Shown: one piece after another, positions 6,786 through 14,579 of the stretch
Position numbering within the stretch: the first letter of the stretch is position 1
Layout of the letters: the number at the start of each line of letters is the position of its first letter
Program-made: the position numbers and the translations under genes
The notes under the pieces: generated by a model
What the model was told of the DNA's origin: nothing
The model's input: only the letters and a program-made list of their open reading frames with translations
Databases searched by the model: none
Assembly: GCF_002454115.1 (NCBI RefSeq)
Contig: NZ_DKIH01000006.1
Location: 61,397-93,127, forward strand
DNA: 31,731 nt
Source of the DNA: Sphingopyxis sp. UBA6723
Lineage (GTDB): Bacteria > Pseudomonadota > Alphaproteobacteria > Sphingomonadales > Sphingomonadaceae
Reading direction: 5' to 3'

Positions 6786-7391
6786 ATGACCCGCCTGCCC
6801 CTGTTCGCGCTGATCCTTGCCGGTAGCACCCTCGCGATGCCCGTGGCGGCGCAGCAGTCGGTGATCGAAGGCGAAAAGGTCAATCAGGTTGTCGTTTATG
6901 GCGATGATCAGTGCCCGAAGAGTGCCGACGACGAAATCCTGGTCTGCGCCAAGCTGCCCGAGGGTGAGCGGTATCGGGTGCCCGAAATGCTGCGTGGCAA
7001 TCCACTCGACGTGCGCAACGAAGCCTGGGCGAACAAGGTTGTCGCCGTCGAGCGCATCGGGCGGTTCGGCACCGACAGCTGCTCGCCGAGCGGGTTGGGC
7101 GGTTTCACCGGCTGCACCCAGGCGTTGGTCGCCGGCGCCAAGGCCGAACGTCAGGCCGCCGACAAAACCGACTGGCAGGCGATGATCGCCGACGAACGCG
7201 CCAAGCGCCTTGCGGGGATCGATTCCGCGTCCGACGAGGTTGAAGCCGCGGTGTTGGCCGAAGAACGTGCGCTGGCTGAACGGCAGGCGGCTGCCGCCGA
7301 GCTGGAGCGTCAGGCCAGCGGTCAGGCGCCGATGCCGACCGCGCCCGATGAAGCCGATGCCGAACCGCTGCCGGTTCCGCCGCAAGGCTGA
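6786..7391 (+). CDS. Secreted conserved hypothetical protein
   Basis: I do not recognise a named family. The 201-residue protein has a clear signal peptide (residues 1-23, ending PVAAQ). A compact region with four Cys follows (DDQCPKSADDEILVCAKLP at about 41-59, then TDSCSPSGLGGFTGCTQAL), which suggests two disulfides in the periplasm. The C-terminal third is an Ala/Glu/Arg coiled-coil-like stretch ending in a proline-rich tail. AAAGGA at 6773-6778, seven bases before ATG 6786, fixes the start; the upstream open frame to 6672 is unlikely to be coding. It lies 82 bp after coq7 and may be read with it. Being next to dsbB makes a disulfide-bonded product plausible, but that is inference. Confidence 0.8.
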   Translation: MTRLPLFALILAGSTLAMPVAAQQSVIEGEKVNQVVVYGDDQCPKSADDEILVCAKLPEGERYRVPEMLRGNPLDVRNEAWANKVVAVERIGRFGTDSCSPSGLGGFTGCTQALVAGAKAERQAADKTDWQAMIADERAKRLAGIDSASDEVEAAVLAEERALAERQAAAAELERQASGQAPMPTAPDEADAEPLPVPPQG

Positions 7392-7399
7392 CTTTTTAT

Positions 7400-7479
7400 C
7401 GTCATTGCGAGCGAAGCGAAGCAATCCAGAGCGGTTTACGCCACCCTGGATTACCGCGTCGTTTCGCTCCTCGCAATGA
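7400..7479. repeat. Interspersed inverted repeat (family D)
   Basis: An imperfect inverted repeat with ends CGTCATTGCGAGCGAAGCGA and TTTCGCTCCTCGCAATGA, and inner matching arms AATCCAG and CTGGATT, fills the gap between two convergent genes. The transcript could fold into a long hairpin on either strand. I see one copy in the window; the consensus resembles repeats found at gene ends in many alphaproteobacteria. Confidence 0.75.
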
Positions 7480-7502
7480 AGAGGCGTCTTGGTCCGTTCA
7501 GC

Positions 7503-9440
7503 TCAGTTCAGCAGATATTGCTTCCAGAACAGCAGCGACGCCCAGAAATTATAATCGGCATTTTCCTTCTTGGCGAAGCCATGGCCCTCATTGGTGCCAA
7601 CCAGATGCCAAGCGGTCCCGCCATTTTTGCGCACCGCCGCGACAATCTGATCCGCCTCTGACGCGGGGACGCGCGGGTCATTGGCGCCCGTCACCACAAA
7701 CAGCGGCTTCTTGATATCGGCGACGCGGGTGAGCGGCGAGATTTCCATCAGCTTCTTGCGCTGCGCCGGATCGCGCTCGTCGCCATATTCGACGCGGCGC
7801 AGGTCGCGGCGATAATCCTGGGTATTTTCCAGGAAGGTAACGAAGTTCGAAATGGCGACGACGCACAGATTCGCGCGCAGCTTGTCGCCATAATGGGTGG
7901 CGGCGGCATAACACATATAGCCGCCATAGCTGCCCCCGGTCAGCCCGAAGCGCGCCGCGTCGAGGGTCTTGTCCTTGGCCAGCGCATCAAGGAACGCGCC
8001 CATGTCCTTGACGCTGTCCTCGCGCTTGAACGGCCCGTTGTCGAGGCTGACAAAGGTCTTGCCATAGCCGGTGGATCCGCGGACGTTGGGATAGAAAAGC
8101 GCGATCCCCATTTCGTTGAGCAGATAATTGCTGCGTCCCATGAAGCCGGGTCGCGACTGCGCTTCGGGACCGCCATGGACACTCATGATGAGCGGGCGCT
8201 TGCCCGGGAACTTCACCGGGTCGGGGCGATAAAGGAAGCCCGACACCTCGAGCCCGTCGAAGCTTTTGACCTTGACCAGTTCGGGTTCGACATTCTTGGT
8301 GACGTCGAGCCCGCCCGTCTCACTTTCGGTCCAGCGCGTCACCGCCAGCGTTTTCGGATCGACGCTGAACGCATCGGCGGCGCTGCGCGCAGAGGTGAAG
8401 GTGATGCCGATCTCGCCCCAAGGCGCGATCTCCAACCCGCCGATGATCCCGGCGGGCAGCTTGTCGACCGTCCGCACCGCGCCGGTTTTTGGATCGAACA
8501 GCCGCAGTTTCGACATCCCCGCCTCATTGACCACATAGGCGATAAAGCTGCCGTCCTCGGCGATGTCGAAGGTGTCGACGTCCCATTTCTCGGCCGGTCC
8601 CTTCGGCGTGAACTTGCCTGTCGCCGGATCGAGCGTCCCGATCCGCTGGAAGTCGCTGCCCTCGTCGCTGGTCATCCAGATCGTGCCGTCGGGGGCAAAG
8701 CTCGCCCCGCCGAGCGCCACGGTCTTGCTATGGTCGCCAATCGGGGTCATCGCGCCGCTGGCCAGGTCAAGGCGGAACAGGTCGGCTTTCTGCACCGACG
8801 TATATTTGCCAACCAGCGCCCAGCTTTTGTCGGGCGTGAAGTCGAGCAGGCCCCAGCCGCCGCCCTCGACCTGTGCCACCATGCGGCGGGTCTTGGGATC
8901 GCGCGGGTCCATCACATAGATGTCGCTGTCGCGGCCGTTGCGCAGCGTCGAGGTAAAGGCGACGAGCTGACCGTCGTGGCTCCATGCATTTAGCCCGTTG
9001 CGGCTCTTGCCGTCGGTCAGCAGATCGAGCCGCCCGTCCTTCATGGCATAGATTTGATAGAATTCATTGCCGCCGATGTCCTTTTGAACCAGCATTACGT
9101 CGGCTTTTTTTGGCGCCCAGCTGCCCGCCCCGACCGGCTCGGCCTCGAACGTGATCTGCTTGCGCGCGCCCATCGGCATCGCGACGCGGTGCAACTGCGC
9201 GGTGTTGCCGAAGCGGGTGGAGATCAGCATCGATTTGTCGACCGGATTCCAGCCGACAAAACCAGCGCCGCGATTTTCCATATATGGCCGCGTCGCCGCC
9301 GATAGCTCGGCCGGTACTTCGGGTACCCCGTCGGCGATCAGCGCCGCGGGTTTGGGTTCGACGGCGGGCTTGTCGCCGTCGGCCGCCGCGGCCGATGCAA
9401 GCGGAAGGGTGAGAGCGGCGATGAAGGCCAGATAGCGCAT
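7503..9440 (-). CDS. Secreted S9-family peptidase (prolyl oligopeptidase / acylaminoacyl-peptidase type)
   Basis: From the ATG at 9440 the protein has 645 residues with a signal peptide (MRYLAFIAALTLPLASA). Residues about 40-380 form a beta-propeller with repeated WSHDGQLVAF-like and SFAPDGTIWM-like blades, which filters substrates by size. The alpha/beta-hydrolase domain follows, starting near PLIMSVHGGPEAQSRP. The triad is visible as Ser504 in GGSYGGY, Asp588 in GANDPRVP and His620 in NEGHGF. It should cleave short peptides in the periplasm. The start 12 codons upstream (9476, MDLLCCNTG) is rejected: it would bury the signal peptide, while GGGGAA lies about eight bases before ATG 9440. It is convergent with the 6786 gene. 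Confidence 0.93.
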   Translation of the reverse strand: MRYLAFIAALTLPLASAAAADGDKPAVEPKPAALIADGVPEVPAELSAATRPYMENRGAGFVGWNPVDKSMLISTRFGNTAQLHRVAMPMGARKQITFEAEPVGAGSWAPKKADVMLVQKDIGGNEFYQIYAMKDGRLDLLTDGKSRNGLNAWSHDGQLVAFTSTLRNGRDSDIYVMDPRDPKTRRMVAQVEGGGWGLLDFTPDKSWALVGKYTSVQKADLFRLDLASGAMTPIGDHSKTVALGGASFAPDGTIWMTSDEGSDFQRIGTLDPATGKFTPKGPAEKWDVDTFDIAEDGSFIAYVVNEAGMSKLRLFDPKTGAVRTVDKLPAGIIGGLEIAPWGEIGITFTSARSAADAFSVDPKTLAVTRWTESETGGLDVTKNVEPELVKVKSFDGLEVSGFLYRPDPVKFPGKRPLIMSVHGGPEAQSRPGFMGRSNYLLNEMGIALFYPNVRGSTGYGKTFVSLDNGPFKREDSVKDMGAFLDALAKDKTLDAARFGLTGGSYGGYMCYAAATHYGDKLRANLCVVAISNFVTFLENTQDYRRDLRRVEYGDERDPAQRKKLMEISPLTRVADIKKPLFVVTGANDPRVPASEADQIVAAVRKNGGTAWHLVGTNEGHGFAKKENADYNFWASLLFWKQYLLN

Positions 9441-9757
9441 GATGATGTTCCCCGTGTTGCAGCAAAGCAGATCCACTTGGACTAGACGCTATCAATGTGG
9501 CGGGCGGATGCAAGGCTTCGACCAACGGCGCCGCGGCTTCGACCACCGTCAGTCCGATTTACCGGTCGTTTCATCGACCTGATCACCGCCGGTCCGGCCA
9601 CTATTGTAGCATTTTCGTCGGTCGAGCGCGATTTGGTTGCGAAACCGGGGTGAATTGAGCGGAATTGTTAACGAATCGGTGGCAACCTGTCTTGACTTGG
9701 GAATTTTGGGCTGAAATCGTGGCGTTCTGGGAATCGCCAGCCTAAGGGGGCTGAAAA
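9441..9757. other. Divergent intergenic region
   Basis: This 317-bp stretch separates two divergent genes. It has a TTGACT at 9692-9697 that may be a -35 box for the rightward gene, but no convincing -10. A lone GTTAAC at about 9667-9672 is only a half CtrA-type site. The ribosome site AGGGGG lies about ten bases before the 9758 start. I see no RNA gene or repeat. Confidence 0.4.
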
Positions 9758-10156
9758 ATGGCAACAGCATTCGGACCGCGCCTGTGGCGGCGCTCGACAC
9801 ATAGTGTGCCGGCAGCGCGGAGTCTTGGCCGCCGAATGACCTGGCACGCTGCGACGGCGCTGGTTGCCTTTGCTGCTTTGCAGATCTGGCTGGTATCGAG
9901 CGCGATCGCGGCGGGTGCCTCATCAACGCTGATTCTTGTCGCGCTGATCGTCCTGCTGGCCCTCGCCGTTCCCGTTGCCCGATCGACCGAGCGGCGCTGG
10001 TATCACCTGAGCCGTCAGGCGCTGGCCAGCTGGGGCCTGCATGCGCGCTTTCGCCGCGACGTTCGCCGTCTTTGGGTCGCCGCGCTGACGCTGCCCTTCC
10101 TGTGGGTCAGCGGCGCGATGGCTGCTACCGACGCCATCGCGGCAATCGTCAACTAA
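9758..10156 (+). CDS. Small membrane protein of unknown function
   Basis: The 132-residue protein has an Arg-rich N-terminus (GPRLWRRSTHSVPAARSLGRR), followed by three hydrophobic segments at about 30-50, 54-75 and 104-127, joined by a basic loop (ARSTERRWYHLSRQ...RFRRDVRRLW) that should lie in the cytoplasm. I recognise no family. The start at 9758 is supported by the strong AAGGGGG ribosome site upstream. The gene is alone between a divergent peptidase gene and pmbA, which appears to have its own promoter. Confidence 0.7.
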   Translation: MATAFGPRLWRRSTHSVPAARSLGRRMTWHAATALVAFAALQIWLVSSAIAAGASSTLILVALIVLLALAVPVARSTERRWYHLSRQALASWGLHARFRRDVRRLWVAALTLPFLWVSGAMAATDAIAAIVN

Positions 10157-10171
10157 TCACCGCCAACCAAG

Positions 10172-10199
10172 TTTGACGCCCTGCCGCCCGCCGTATAGG
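10172..10199 (+). promoter_or_regulatory. Predicted pmbA promoter
   Basis: TTTGAC at 10172-10177 and TATAGG at 10194-10199 are separated by 16 bp. The pmbA ATG at 10208 lies eight bases after the -10 box and no ribosome site fits in between, so the mRNA may be leaderless. A similar TATAGC directly precedes the 29590 gene. Confidence 0.45.
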
Positions 10200-10207
10200 G
10201 CGCGGCA

Positions 10208-11551
10208 ATGCTCACTGTTTCCGAAGCCCTCGACCGCGCGCAATTGCTGTGCGACGCCGCTGCCAAGGCTGGTGCCGATGCCGCCGACGCGCTCTATTTT
10301 TGCAACGCCGCCACCTCGGTCTCGATGCGCCTTGGCGCGCTCGAGGATGTCGAGCGGTCGGAGGGGCAGGATATTTCGCTGCGCGTCTTCGTCGGCCAGC
10401 GCAGCGCCAGCGTGTCGACCGCCGATATGGATGCGGGCGAGCTGACCAAGCTGGTCGAACGCTGCGTGGCGATGGCGCGCGAGGCGCCCGAGGATCCCTA
10501 TGCCGGGTTGGCGCCGGAAGAATTGCTGTTCAAAGGCCCGGTTCCCGACCTCGACCTCGACGACGGCAGCGAAGCCGATCCCGCGGCGCTGCGTGAGGCA
10601 GCGCTTGCAGTCGAGGAAGCGGCGCGCGCCGTCGCGGGGGTCACCAACAGCGAAGGCGGCAGCGCGAGCCACAGCCGCACCCGCTTTGCCCTCGCGACCA
10701 GCCACGGCTTTGCAGGGGGTTACGGGTCGAGCGGCCACAGCCTGTCGGCGAGCGTCATCGCGGGCGAAGGCGCCAACATGCAGCGCGACTATGGCTGGCA
10801 CAGCGCGCATCATCTGGCCGACTTGGAAAGCGCTGCTGAGATCGGCGCGCGCGCCGGTACCCGCGCCGTCGCACGGCTGAATCCCGGCAAGGCGCCGAAC
10901 GGCAAGTTTCCTGTCATTCTCGATCCCCGTGTCAGCGGCGGCATCGTCGGTCATTTGCTGGGCGCGATCGCCGGCCCCGCCATCGCGCGCGGCACCAGCT
11001 TCCTCCTTGGCAAAGAAGATCAGCAGTTGTTCGACCCGAGCATCGTCATCCGCGACGAGCCTCACCGCCGGCGCGGCCTGCGCAGCCGCGCCTTCGACGG
11101 CGAAGGCCTACCGACCGCGGCGCGCGATTTGGTCACCGACGGCAAGATTACCGGCTGGCTGCTCGATACCGCCTCGGCAAAGCAGCTTGGCCTGACGCCG
11201 ACCGGTCATGCGAGCCGCGGCGGCGGCGCGTCGGGGGTCGGCGCGAGCAACCTGCACCTTGCCGCGGGCAGCGTGACGCCCGCAGCACTGATGGAAGGCA
11301 TATCCGACGGCGTCTATATCACCGAGCTGATCGGCCACGGCGTCAACCCGGTGACCGGCGATTACAGCCGCGGCGCGTCTGGTTTCCGGATCAAGGACGG
11401 CGTGCTGGCCGGAGCGATCGCCGAATTCACCATCGCGGGCAATCTGATCGATATGTTCGCCGCGCTGGTCCCCGCGAACGACCTCGAGTTCCGCCATGGC
11501 ATCAACGCGCCGACCCTGCGCATCGACGGCATGACCGTCGCGTCGAGCTAA
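10208..11551 (+). CDS. pmbA: PmbA/TldE-type subunit of the TldD/TldE protease family
   Basis: The 447-residue protein matches the PmbA (TldE) branch: N-terminal domain with SMRLGALEDVERSEGQDISLRVFVGQ, middle segment with FPVILDPRVSGGIVGHLLGAI, and C-terminal domain with GHASRGGGASGVGASNLHLAAG and DGVYITELIGHGVNPVTGDYSRGASGF. It lacks the HExxxH zinc site that TldD carries, which identifies the partner subunit rather than the metal-bearing one. TldD and TldE form a heterodimer that degrades unfolded peptides and matures some peptides in E. coli. No tldD is in this window, so its partner must lie elsewhere. The stop lies seven bases before the next gene, so the two form an operon. Confidence 0.93.
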   Translation: MLTVSEALDRAQLLCDAAAKAGADAADALYFCNAATSVSMRLGALEDVERSEGQDISLRVFVGQRSASVSTADMDAGELTKLVERCVAMAREAPEDPYAGLAPEELLFKGPVPDLDLDDGSEADPAALREAALAVEEAARAVAGVTNSEGGSASHSRTRFALATSHGFAGGYGSSGHSLSASVIAGEGANMQRDYGWHSAHHLADLESAAEIGARAGTRAVARLNPGKAPNGKFPVILDPRVSGGIVGHLLGAIAGPAIARGTSFLLGKEDQQLFDPSIVIRDEPHRRRGLRSRAFDGEGLPTAARDLVTDGKITGWLLDTASAKQLGLTPTGHASRGGGASGVGASNLHLAAGSVTPAALMEGISDGVYITELIGHGVNPVTGDYSRGASGFRIKDGVLAGAIAEFTIAGNLIDMFAALVPANDLEFRHGINAPTLRIDGMTVASS

Positions 11552-11558
11552 GGGCGCT

Positions 11559-12359
11559 ATGCCGGGCCGCAACCTCGAAGCCGCGATCGCCGCGACCCGC
11601 GAGGTCGGCGACATGGCGATGGCGCGCTGGCGCGGCGAGGGGCTAGCGGTCAATGTCTGGAACAAGTCGCACGACAACCCGGTCAGCGACGTCGATCTGG
11701 CGGTCGATGCGCGGCTGAAGGCGGTGCTCGGCGCGATGGTACCCGAAGCGGGGTGGCTGTCCGAGGAAACCGCCGATAACGCCGACCGCCTGTCGTGCCG
11801 TGCGATGTGGTGTGTCGATCCGATCGACGGCACCCGCGACTTCATCCGCGGCCGTCCGGGGTGGTGTGTGTCGGTCGCGCTGGTGATCGACGGCACCCCT
11901 GAATTCGGTATCCTCTACGCCCCCGCGCTCGACGAATTATGGGTCGCGCAAAAGGGGCAGGGCGCGCTGCTCAACGGCGAGACACTGCGCGCCAGCCAGC
12001 GCACCGAGTTCGCCGGGTCGCGGGTTCCCGCCGACGCGCTGCCAAAGGTCGACAGCGATCTGGTGATCGTGACCAAACCGAACAGCATCGCGCTGCGCAT
12101 CGCGCTGGTCGCCGACGACCGCGCCGATCTGGTGGCGACCTTGCGCTGGGGGTTCGAATGGGACGTCGCCGCCGCGGCGCTGATCGCGACCGAGGCGGGA
12201 GCAAATGTCACGGATGCCTTTGGCGCGCCGCTGAAGTTCAATACGCCCCGCGCGCAAGCCTTTGGCGTGATCGCCTGCGCGCCCGGAATCCATGCGGCCG
12301 CGGTCGACCGGCTGGCGGCGCGGGCAGCGGACATTGCGCCGCGTACCGAGGGTCGGTGA
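11559..12359 (+). CDS. CysQ/inositol-monophosphatase-family phosphatase
   Basis: This is a Mg-dependent, lithium-type phosphatase of 266 residues. The metal-site motifs are visible: E69-E70 in WLSEET, D87 and D90 in CVDPIDGTRDFIRG, and W201-D202 in FEWDVAAAALIATEAG. The segment after DPIDGT (GRPGWCVSVALVIDGTPEFGILYAP) is closer to CysQ, the 3'(2'),5'-bisphosphate nucleotidase of sulfate assimilation, than to typical inositol monophosphatases, but histidinol phosphatase or IMPase activity cannot be excluded by eye. It sits seven bases downstream of pmbA, probably co-transcribed. The first 10 residues vary in this family, and ATG 11559 is the only start close to the pmbA stop. Confidence 0.88.
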   Translation: MPGRNLEAAIAATREVGDMAMARWRGEGLAVNVWNKSHDNPVSDVDLAVDARLKAVLGAMVPEAGWLSEETADNADRLSCRAMWCVDPIDGTRDFIRGRPGWCVSVALVIDGTPEFGILYAPALDELWVAQKGQGALLNGETLRASQRTEFAGSRVPADALPKVDSDLVIVTKPNSIALRIALVADDRADLVATLRWGFEWDVAAAALIATEAGANVTDAFGAPLKFNTPRAQAFGVIACAPGIHAAAVDRLAARAADIAPRTEGR

Positions 12360-12392
12360 GCGATCCGGATGTGGACGAAGGTGCCACGTAGT

Positions 12393-12450
12393 GTGACATG
12401 CCTTGTAGCAGTCGCTACAATCTGATAGGCGACTTGTAGCAACTGCTACA
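12393..12450 (+). promoter_or_regulatory. Strong promoter with two tandem matching palindromic operators
   Basis: GTGACA (12393-12398) and TACAAT (12416-12421) with a 17-bp spacer form a near-consensus promoter. Operator A, TTGTAGC-AGTC-GCTACAA (12403-12420), covers the spacer and -10. Operator B, TGTAGCA-AC-TGCTACA (12435-12450), lies in the leader just before the ribosome site. Their centres are 31 bp apart, close to three helical turns, so two dimers would sit on the same face. This is the layout of a promoter held off by a dimeric repressor; the TetR gene at 12851-13396 is the obvious candidate. Confidence 0.75.
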
Positions 12451-12462
12451 GGGAGAAGTTCG

Positions 12463-12876
12463 ATGTCCGCAGCCACTACCCGCCTGCCCTTTTCCAGCGG
12501 CCAGTTGGCAACCTTGGTCATTTCCGGGGTGATCTTCTGGTTCATCGGCGCGCTGATCTGCCGCTGGGCCGGTGCGATCGGTGCGTTCGAAGGGGCCAAT
12601 CGGGTGCTGCTCTATGCCGCGCTGGTTCCGGGTACGCTGCCGGTAATCCTGCTGGTCCGGCGCGTCGCGCGGCTGGCGCCCGACCAGGTGGCGCTGGGCA
12701 GCGCGATCGTCACCGCTGCGGCGATCGCCTGCGACGGCATTGCGCTGGTCGTCATTCCCGACCTGTATGGCGCCGGGATCGAACAGACCGCGGCATCGGG
12801 CGCGGTCATCCTGTGGGGCGGCGCGGTGGCGATTGCGCTCGGCTGCTGGCTCAATCGCGTTCCGGCCCGAAGCTGA
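12463..12876 (+). CDS. Small four-helix membrane protein under operator control
   Basis: The 137-residue protein has four hydrophobic segments at about 14-35, 45-65, 77-98 and 112-130, with a conserved-looking basic loop RRVARLAPDQVALG. I do not assign a function. The size and pattern recall small DUF membrane proteins often paired with TetR regulators in sphingomonads (possibly DUF5367, unconfirmed). AGGGAGA at 12450-12456 supports ATG 12463. The promoter carries two matching palindromes. Its last 26 bases overlap the end of the convergent tetR gene, so the two form a tight pair. A role in sensing or exporting a small molecule would fit but is inference. Confidence 0.75.
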   Translation: MSAATTRLPFSSGQLATLVISGVIFWFIGALICRWAGAIGAFEGANRVLLYAALVPGTLPVILLVRRVARLAPDQVALGSAIVTAAAIACDGIALVVIPDLYGAGIEQTAASGAVILWGGAVAIALGCWLNRVPARS

Positions 12877-13396
12877 CGCCGAGCGCGGCATCGACGGCAT
12901 CGCCCAACCCCAGGCTGGTCAGCAGCACCATCCCCTCGATTTCGGTCAGCAGCCGCGCCGCCAGCCCGGCGCGGTCGGCGGCGGCGCAGGCGAGTTCGTC
13001 GCCCGCCCATGCCAGAAAGCCGCGCCCGATGCTTTCGCCGATGCGTGCATAGAGGGCATCGCCGTGCGCCGCGCGCGCCGCCATGTCGAGCCACAGCCGC
13101 ATATAGGGCCACAGCGCCGGGTCGCGCAGTCGCGCCGCAAGCGCTATTCGCAGCTGCGCATAAGGCAAAGGGTGCGGCGGCGCGGCGGCGACCAGCAGCG
13201 CGGTCATCCGCGCCGCGATCCGTTCGAGCGTTGCGGCCATCACCGCATCCTTGTCGGCGAAATAATAGAGCAGCATCCGGTCGCTGGTCCCCGCCGCGCG
13301 CGCCAGCGGCCGCAGGCTGGACGCGGTCAGGCCATGCGCCAGCACATAGTCCGCGAGGCGGTCGAGCAGGTGGGAAAGGCGGTCATCGCTGGCCAT
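12851..13396 (-). CDS. TetR/AcrR-family transcriptional regulator
   Basis: The 181-residue protein begins (ATG 13396) with the TetR DNA-binding domain: LLDRLADYVLAHGLTASSLR, then the helix-turn-helix LARAAGTSDRMLLYYFADKDAVM at about residues 30-52, with the YYF..KD signature. The remainder is the all-helical ligand/dimer domain, rich in Ala, Leu and Arg. The fold is shared with Coq9, but the LLYYFADKD segment is that of a true TetR regulator. An upstream in-frame extension to 13456 would add 20 residues without family character. The convergent neighbour has two palindromic operators at its promoter, the likely target. The region before tetR holds a different palindrome (CAGGGA-AA-TCCCTG, 13427-13440), so autoregulation by the same motif is not evident. 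Confidence 0.85.
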   Translation of the reverse strand: MASDDRLSHLLDRLADYVLAHGLTASSLRPLARAAGTSDRMLLYYFADKDAVMAATLERIAARMTALLVAAAPPHPLPYAQLRIALAARLRDPALWPYMRLWLDMAARAAHGDALYARIGESIGRGFLAWAGDELACAAADRAGLAARLLTEIEGMVLLTSLGLGDAVDAALGVSFGPERD

Positions 13397-13449
13397 GATC
13401 CGGACGCTGTGGCATAGTCCAGGACGCAGGGAAATCCCTGGCGCTACGC

Positions 13450-13478
13450 TTGACAAACCGGCCGACTCACCTTAGTTG
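13450..13478 (+). promoter_or_regulatory. Possible promoter of the alpha ribosomal operon
   Basis: A perfect TTGACA (13450-13455) is followed 17 bp later by TAGTTG (13473-13478), a weak -10. It is placed between the divergent tetR and rpsM and would give a leader of about 130 bases before rpsM. The absence of secY or adk upstream means this operon needs its own promoter here. Confidence 0.4.
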
Positions 13479-13613
13479 CGCCTCCATTCCGACATCATGA
13501 CCGGACGGCGAAGCGCAAGGCGCGCATTCGTGGTCCGTTTTTTGCGTTGGAAATCAGACGCTTTGAGATGGGACCGATTGCCACCGGTCCTGTGGAGCAG
13601 GAGAAAGTACCCC

Positions 13614-13982
13614 ATGGCACGTATTGCGGGCGTCAATTTGCCCACCAACAAGCGCGTGATCATCGCGCTCACCTACATCCACGGTATCGGCCGCAAGACC
13701 GCCGTCGACATCGCCACCAAGCTGGGGATCGACCAGTCGCGCCGCGTCCAGGACCTGTCCGACGCCGAAGTGCTGCAGATTCGCGAAACCATCGACGCCG
13801 GTATCCAGGTCGAAGGTGATCTTCGCCGCACGACGGCGATGAACATCAAGCGCCTGATGGACCTCGCCTGCTATCGCGGCCTGCGTCATCGCAAGGGCCT
13901 GCCGGTCCGCGGCCAGCGCACCCATACCAATGCGCGCACCCGCAAGGGCAAGGCCAAGGCGATCGCCGGTAAGAAGAAATAA
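13614..13982 (+). CDS. rpsM: 30S ribosomal protein S13
   Basis: S13 sits in the head of the small subunit and contacts the large subunit and P-site tRNA. The 122 residues are the normal length: MARIAGVNLP at the start, the helix-hairpin-helix YIHGIGRKTA, CYRGLRHRKGLPVRGQRTHTNARTRKGK at the tRNA-contacting tail. AGGAG at 13599-13603 supports ATG 13614; an open frame extends upstream to 13476 but is not S13-like. It is the first gene of rpsM-rpsK-rpoA-rplQ. Confidence 0.99.
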   Translation: MARIAGVNLPTNKRVIIALTYIHGIGRKTAVDIATKLGIDQSRRVQDLSDAEVLQIRETIDAGIQVEGDLRRTTAMNIKRLMDLACYRGLRHRKGLPVRGQRTHTNARTRKGKAKAIAGKKK

Positions 13983-14082
13983 GGTTCGAGCGCGTCCATC
14001 CGGGCGCGCTTCCTTGTTTCCCCTGCCGGGGCAGCGGCCATCGCCCGCCACCGGCCATTCAGGATTAGGTTAGGATTACATC

Positions 14083-14472
14083 ATGGCTCGTGAACCGCAG
14101 CGCCTTCGTCGGCGCGAACGCAAAAACATCTCGTCGGGCGTCGCCCACGTCAACGCGACCTTCAACAACACGATGATCACCATCACCGACGCCCAGGGCA
14201 ACGCGATTGCCTGGTCGAGCGCCGGCATGATGGGCTTCAAGGGCAGCCGCAAGTCGACCCCTTACGCGGCGCAGGTTTGCGCCGAAGATGCCGGCAAGAA
14301 GGCCGCCGAACACGGCGTTCGCACGCTGGAAGTCGAAGTCAAAGGCCCGGGTGCCGGTCGTGAATCGGCGCTGCGCGCGCTGCAAGCGGTTGGTTTCCAC
14401 ATCACCTCGATCCGCGATGTGACCCCGATCCCGCACAATGGTGTCCGCCCGGCCAAGCGCCGCCGCGTCTGA
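14083..14472 (+). CDS. rpsK: 30S ribosomal protein S11
   Basis: S11 lies on the platform of the small subunit near the mRNA exit. All 129 residues match the family: HVNATFNNTMITITDAQGN, SSAGMMGFKGSRKSTPYAAQ, VKGPGAGRESALRAL and the invariant end IPHNGVRPAKRRRV. It begins 100 bp after rpsM, with a GGAT-type ribosome site (AGGATT) ahead of ATG 14083. Confidence 0.99.
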   Translation: MAREPQRLRRRERKNISSGVAHVNATFNNTMITITDAQGNAIAWSSAGMMGFKGSRKSTPYAAQVCAEDAGKKAAEHGVRTLEVEVKGPGAGRESALRALQAVGFHITSIRDVTPIPHNGVRPAKRRRV

Positions 14473-14579
14473 TGCCTGCTTCGGATGCGCCCCATTTCCG
14501 GGGCTGCATCCGCTAAACTCCTAACGCCGGACAGATTGGTCGACCCCCAATTCGTCCCGCCAAAAGCAAAGGGAAGACC

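Noticed and set aside
7893..8993. A 366-codon plus-strand frame opposite the S9 peptidase
   Set aside because: It lacks any family pattern; the minus-strand frame carries the Ser/Asp/His triad.
9660..9680. CtrA box upstream of the 9758 gene
   Set aside because: Only one TTAAC half is present; the spacing to the nearest TTGA is nine bases.
12851..13456. Coq9 instead of a TetR regulator
   Set aside because: Coq9 shares the TetR fold and coq7 is nearby, but the LLYYFADKD helix-turn-helix signature is that of a DNA-binding TetR protein.
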